Positions 5,638 through 7,551 of a DNA stretch of 7,551 bases are shown here, in pieces (position 1 is the first letter of the stretch; each line of letters begins with the position of its first letter). The translations under genes and the position numbers were made by a program. Below the pieces are notes generated by a model. It was not told where the DNA came from. It did not search any database and saw nothing but the letters and a program-made list of their open reading frames with translations. The DNA comes from Aquabacterium sp. (lineage in GTDB: Bacteria > Pseudomonadota > Gammaproteobacteria > Burkholderiales > Burkholderiaceae_C): positions 1 through 7,551 of the forward strand of contig JAGNPA010000077.1 of the NCBI GenBank assembly GCA_017989885.1, given 5' to 3'.

Positions 5638-5667
5638 ACTATAGCATGTTCTGTTCTCGCGCCTCAA
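5638..5667 (-). promoter_or_regulatory. Promoter of the tRNA-Asn pair, with extended -10
   Basis: On the minus strand a -35-like TTGAGG (plus-strand CCTCAA, 5662-5667) and a -10 TATAGT (plus-strand ACTATA, 5638-5643; five of six) are separated by 18 bp. The bases before the -10 read TGC, forming an extended -10 (TGnTATAGT). Transcription would begin near 5631, giving a leader of about 35 nt before the first tRNA. The promoter lies in the 102-bp gap after the TonB-dependent receptor, so receptor readthrough could also contribute. Confidence 0.7.
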
Positions 5668-5698
5668 GATGTTGTCGCGTCCCGTCAACGAATTCAGA

Positions 5699-7551
5699 TC
5701 AAAAATCGATCTGGGCCGAGGCGGTGATGGTGCGCTCCGCCATCGGGAGCAGGTAGATGTGGTCAAAGCTGGTGGGAGCTTCACGCCAGGCTCGCTTGTC
5801 AAACAAATTCTTGACAGCCAGCTTCCATGTCACCGCTTGCCCTTGCCATTGCTGCGTGGTTCGCAGGCTCAGATCCATACGTGTCCAGGAGGGGATTCGG
5901 GTGGTGTTGTCAACGTCCACCCAACGACGCCCTTCGTGTACCAGATCTCCTTGCAACGTGATGGACGCGGGCGTTTGGAAGGTGTAGCCGGTGGAGAGTT
6001 TGATCAGGCGCTCTGGCACGTTTGTAGGTGCCAGATTTGCGGCGTACACGCTGTCTTTGCGCTTGGCATCAAGCAGCATGGCACTGCCTGCCCAGGTCCA
6101 TGGGCCACGGCGGCCTTGCCAAGCCCCCTCCAGCCCCACATGCTGCGATGTACCGTCCACCACGTAGACGTCGCTGGGCGTCGTCGCACCTTCGGGCTTG
6201 CTGATGCGGAAAGCGCTGACGCTCCAATGGTGAGTGGCGCGGGCACCCAGAACCTGTCCCTTCAGGCCAACCTCCGTCTGACGGCTCTTGAACAAAGGCA
6301 ACGGGCTACCTGCATTCGCCGTGTTGCGCGGCGCGTACATCAGTTCGATGCCTTCCCCCCAACTCACGTAGGCCTGCGTTTGAGGCGCGACGGTATAGCC
6401 CAGTGCAGCCCACGGCGTGTTGACCGCCTTGTGGAGCACGGGTGTCACAAAACTGTTGTCGGCGCGAATGGCCTGGCGGCGGATCTGGCTATGACGCACG
6501 CCCATCCAGGCGCGCCAGTTGCCCCACTGCATTGCGTCACGCAGGGTGACCTCGGAGCTGCGCTCATGGCGATCGGTATTCGGATACTGAAGCGACGGGT
6601 CCTCTGGCAAGTCAGGGAAGTTGCCGCTGATGTTGCCAACGCCGACCGGTGGGTAGTTGAACGATGCCATGTGCAGATCGCTGAAATGCACACTGCGCAG
6701 GAAAGACGCCCCGATGTCATGCTTCACGCTACCGGTTTCAACGCTGCCTTCCAGTTGCGCCAGGAAGGCGCGCGTTGTGCGGCTCTCGTCATCCGAGCGG
6801 AAGTCGTAGACGTCAAAACTTCCGTCCTGACAATACCGGTCGTAAACACCCTCGGCGTCACAGCCTGAAGGGAAGGCGGCGCTGTCATTCGATTTCAGAT
6901 ATTGCGCGCCATAGGTGACGGTGCTGCGCCAGCTTTGTCCCCAGTCGTTCTTCAAACGAATGGTCGCCGTGGTGCCGCGGAACTGACTCGGTTGCGTCCA
7001 GGGCTGGTTGTTCAGATTGATGCTCGGGTCGATCGAACTCGCGGAGGGGAGATTCGTGCCCAGCATGCTGAAGCCCGGAATGCTGGGCTGGCTGGCGAAG
7101 CTGTGTTCGATTTCCGCTTCCAGCACCTGCCCAGGCGCAAACACATGGTCGACGGCCACCGCGGCGAGGCGACGGTGCCCCTCACTGTCATCCACATGGC
7201 TGTTCAGGCGCTCGATGGCCGCGTTCACGCGAACGCCCCACTGGCGACGCTCCCCGAAGCGATCACCCAGGTCTACGGCACTCATCGCATCGCCAGTGTT
7301 GTCAACCGAGAAAGTGGCTGAACGAACACGACCCTCTGGCCGTTTGACCAGAAAATTGACCAAGCCACCCGGCGAACTGACGCCAGCTTGAATCCCACTG
7401 GTGCCCTTGAAAACCTCGACTGCGGCTTTGTTCTCCAGGCCAATTCGAGTTTCGGCGCTGATGGGCAGGCCTTCACGACGATAGTTGTACGCGTTGTCGA
7501 GCACAAACCCACGCACGGTGAGCGTATCGATATAGCCGACCGTGTTGTAGC
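5699..7551 (-). CDS. TonB-dependent outer-membrane receptor, siderophore type, N-terminus missing
   Basis: This outer-membrane beta-barrel would import a ferric siderophore using TonB-ExbB-ExbD energy. The frame is open to the right edge; about 616 codons are visible. The first of them, YNTVGYIDTLTVRGFVLDN, continue upstream of a GTG at 7516, so that GTG is an internal Val, not a start. The plug domain shows VRGF, the ETRIGLENKAAVEVFKGTSG block and SSPGGLVNFLVKRP, the usual siderophore-receptor signature. The barrel follows, with strands such as QAYVSWGEGIE and QTEVGLKG, and ends KNLFDKRAW then QIDF, with the terminal Phe recognised by the BAM machinery. Cys residues in SGCDAEGVYDRYCQDG probably form a disulfide in an extracellular loop. 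The signal peptide, TonB box and any N-terminal signalling domain lie outside the window. The ligand is unknown. On rough reading the GC content is slightly below that of the phosphatase gene. Confidence 0.95.
   Translation of the reverse strand, partial: YNTVGYIDTLTVRGFVLDNAYNYRREGLPISAETRIGLENKAAVEVFKGTSGIQAGVSSPGGLVNFLVKRPEGRVRSATFSVDNTGDAMSAVDLGDRFGERRQWGVRVNAAIERLNSHVDDSEGHRRLAAVAVDHVFAPGQVLEAEIEHSFASQPSIPGFSMLGTNLPSASSIDPSINLNNQPWTQPSQFRGTTATIRLKNDWGQSWRSTVTYGAQYLKSNDSAAFPSGCDAEGVYDRYCQDGSFDVYDFRSDDESRTTRAFLAQLEGSVETGSVKHDIGASFLRSVHFSDLHMASFNYPPVGVGNISGNFPDLPEDPSLQYPNTDRHERSSEVTLRDAMQWGNWRAWMGVRHSQIRRQAIRADNSFVTPVLHKAVNTPWAALGYTVAPQTQAYVSWGEGIELMYAPRNTANAGSPLPLFKSRQTEVGLKGQVLGARATHHWSVSAFRISKPEGATTPSDVYVVDGTSQHVGLEGAWQGRRGPWTWAGSAMLLDAKRKDSVYAANLAPTNVPERLIKLSTGYTFQTPASITLQGDLVHEGRRWVDVDNTTRIPSWTRMDLSLRTTQQWQGQAVTWKLAVKNLFDKRAWREAPTSFDHIYLLPMAERTITASAQIDF

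Noticed and set aside
5669..6868. Plus-strand open frame of 399 codons opposite the TonB-dependent receptor
   Set aside because: The minus-strand receptor is unmistakable (plug motifs and terminal Phe). The plus frame is its shadow.

Overview
The window reads as high-GC proteobacterial chromosome, most likely a betaproteobacterium of the order Burkholderiales. This rests on strong G/C bias at third codon positions, the style of the proteins and the CCA-encoding tRNA-Asn genes; the genus cannot be fixed from the sequence alone. Coding density is high and no gap reaches 300 bases. I see no insertion sequence, phage gene or CRISPR array.

Layout: (1) 1-1522, minus strand: an RND multidrug efflux unit, with an AcrA/MexA-type periplasmic adaptor lipoprotein followed 11 bp later by the N-terminus of an AcrB/MexB-type HAE1 pump that runs off the left edge. 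(2) 1523-1638: a divergent promoter region. (3) 1639-4282, plus strand: a tight three-gene cluster of a secreted CreA-family protein, a 156-residue protein of unknown function with an ADP-ribosyltransferase-like N-terminal look, and a PhoA-superfamily alkaline phosphatase lipoprotein (gaps of 11 and 14 bp). (4) 4368-5258, plus strand: an exported soluble lytic transglycosylase with two Sel1-like repeats ahead of the catalytic domain, preceded by a 17-bp palindrome touching its start codon. (5) 5351-5667: a terminator, two tandem tRNA-Asn(GTT) genes on the minus strand, and their promoter. (6) 5699-7551, minus strand: a TonB-dependent siderophore-type outer-membrane receptor, open at the right edge.

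The protein genes share an envelope theme: drug export, periplasmic phosphatase, peptidoglycan cleavage and siderophore uptake. The creA / unknown / phosphatase spacing suggests co-transcription and possibly a link with phosphate scavenging, but no convincing Pho box was found. I do not see a clear new defence or mobile system. The best leads are the uncharacterised 156-aa protein and the palindrome overlapping the transglycosylase promoter and start. The -10-like elements of creA and the transglycosylase end exactly 6 nt before the ATG, which hints at leaderless transcripts.
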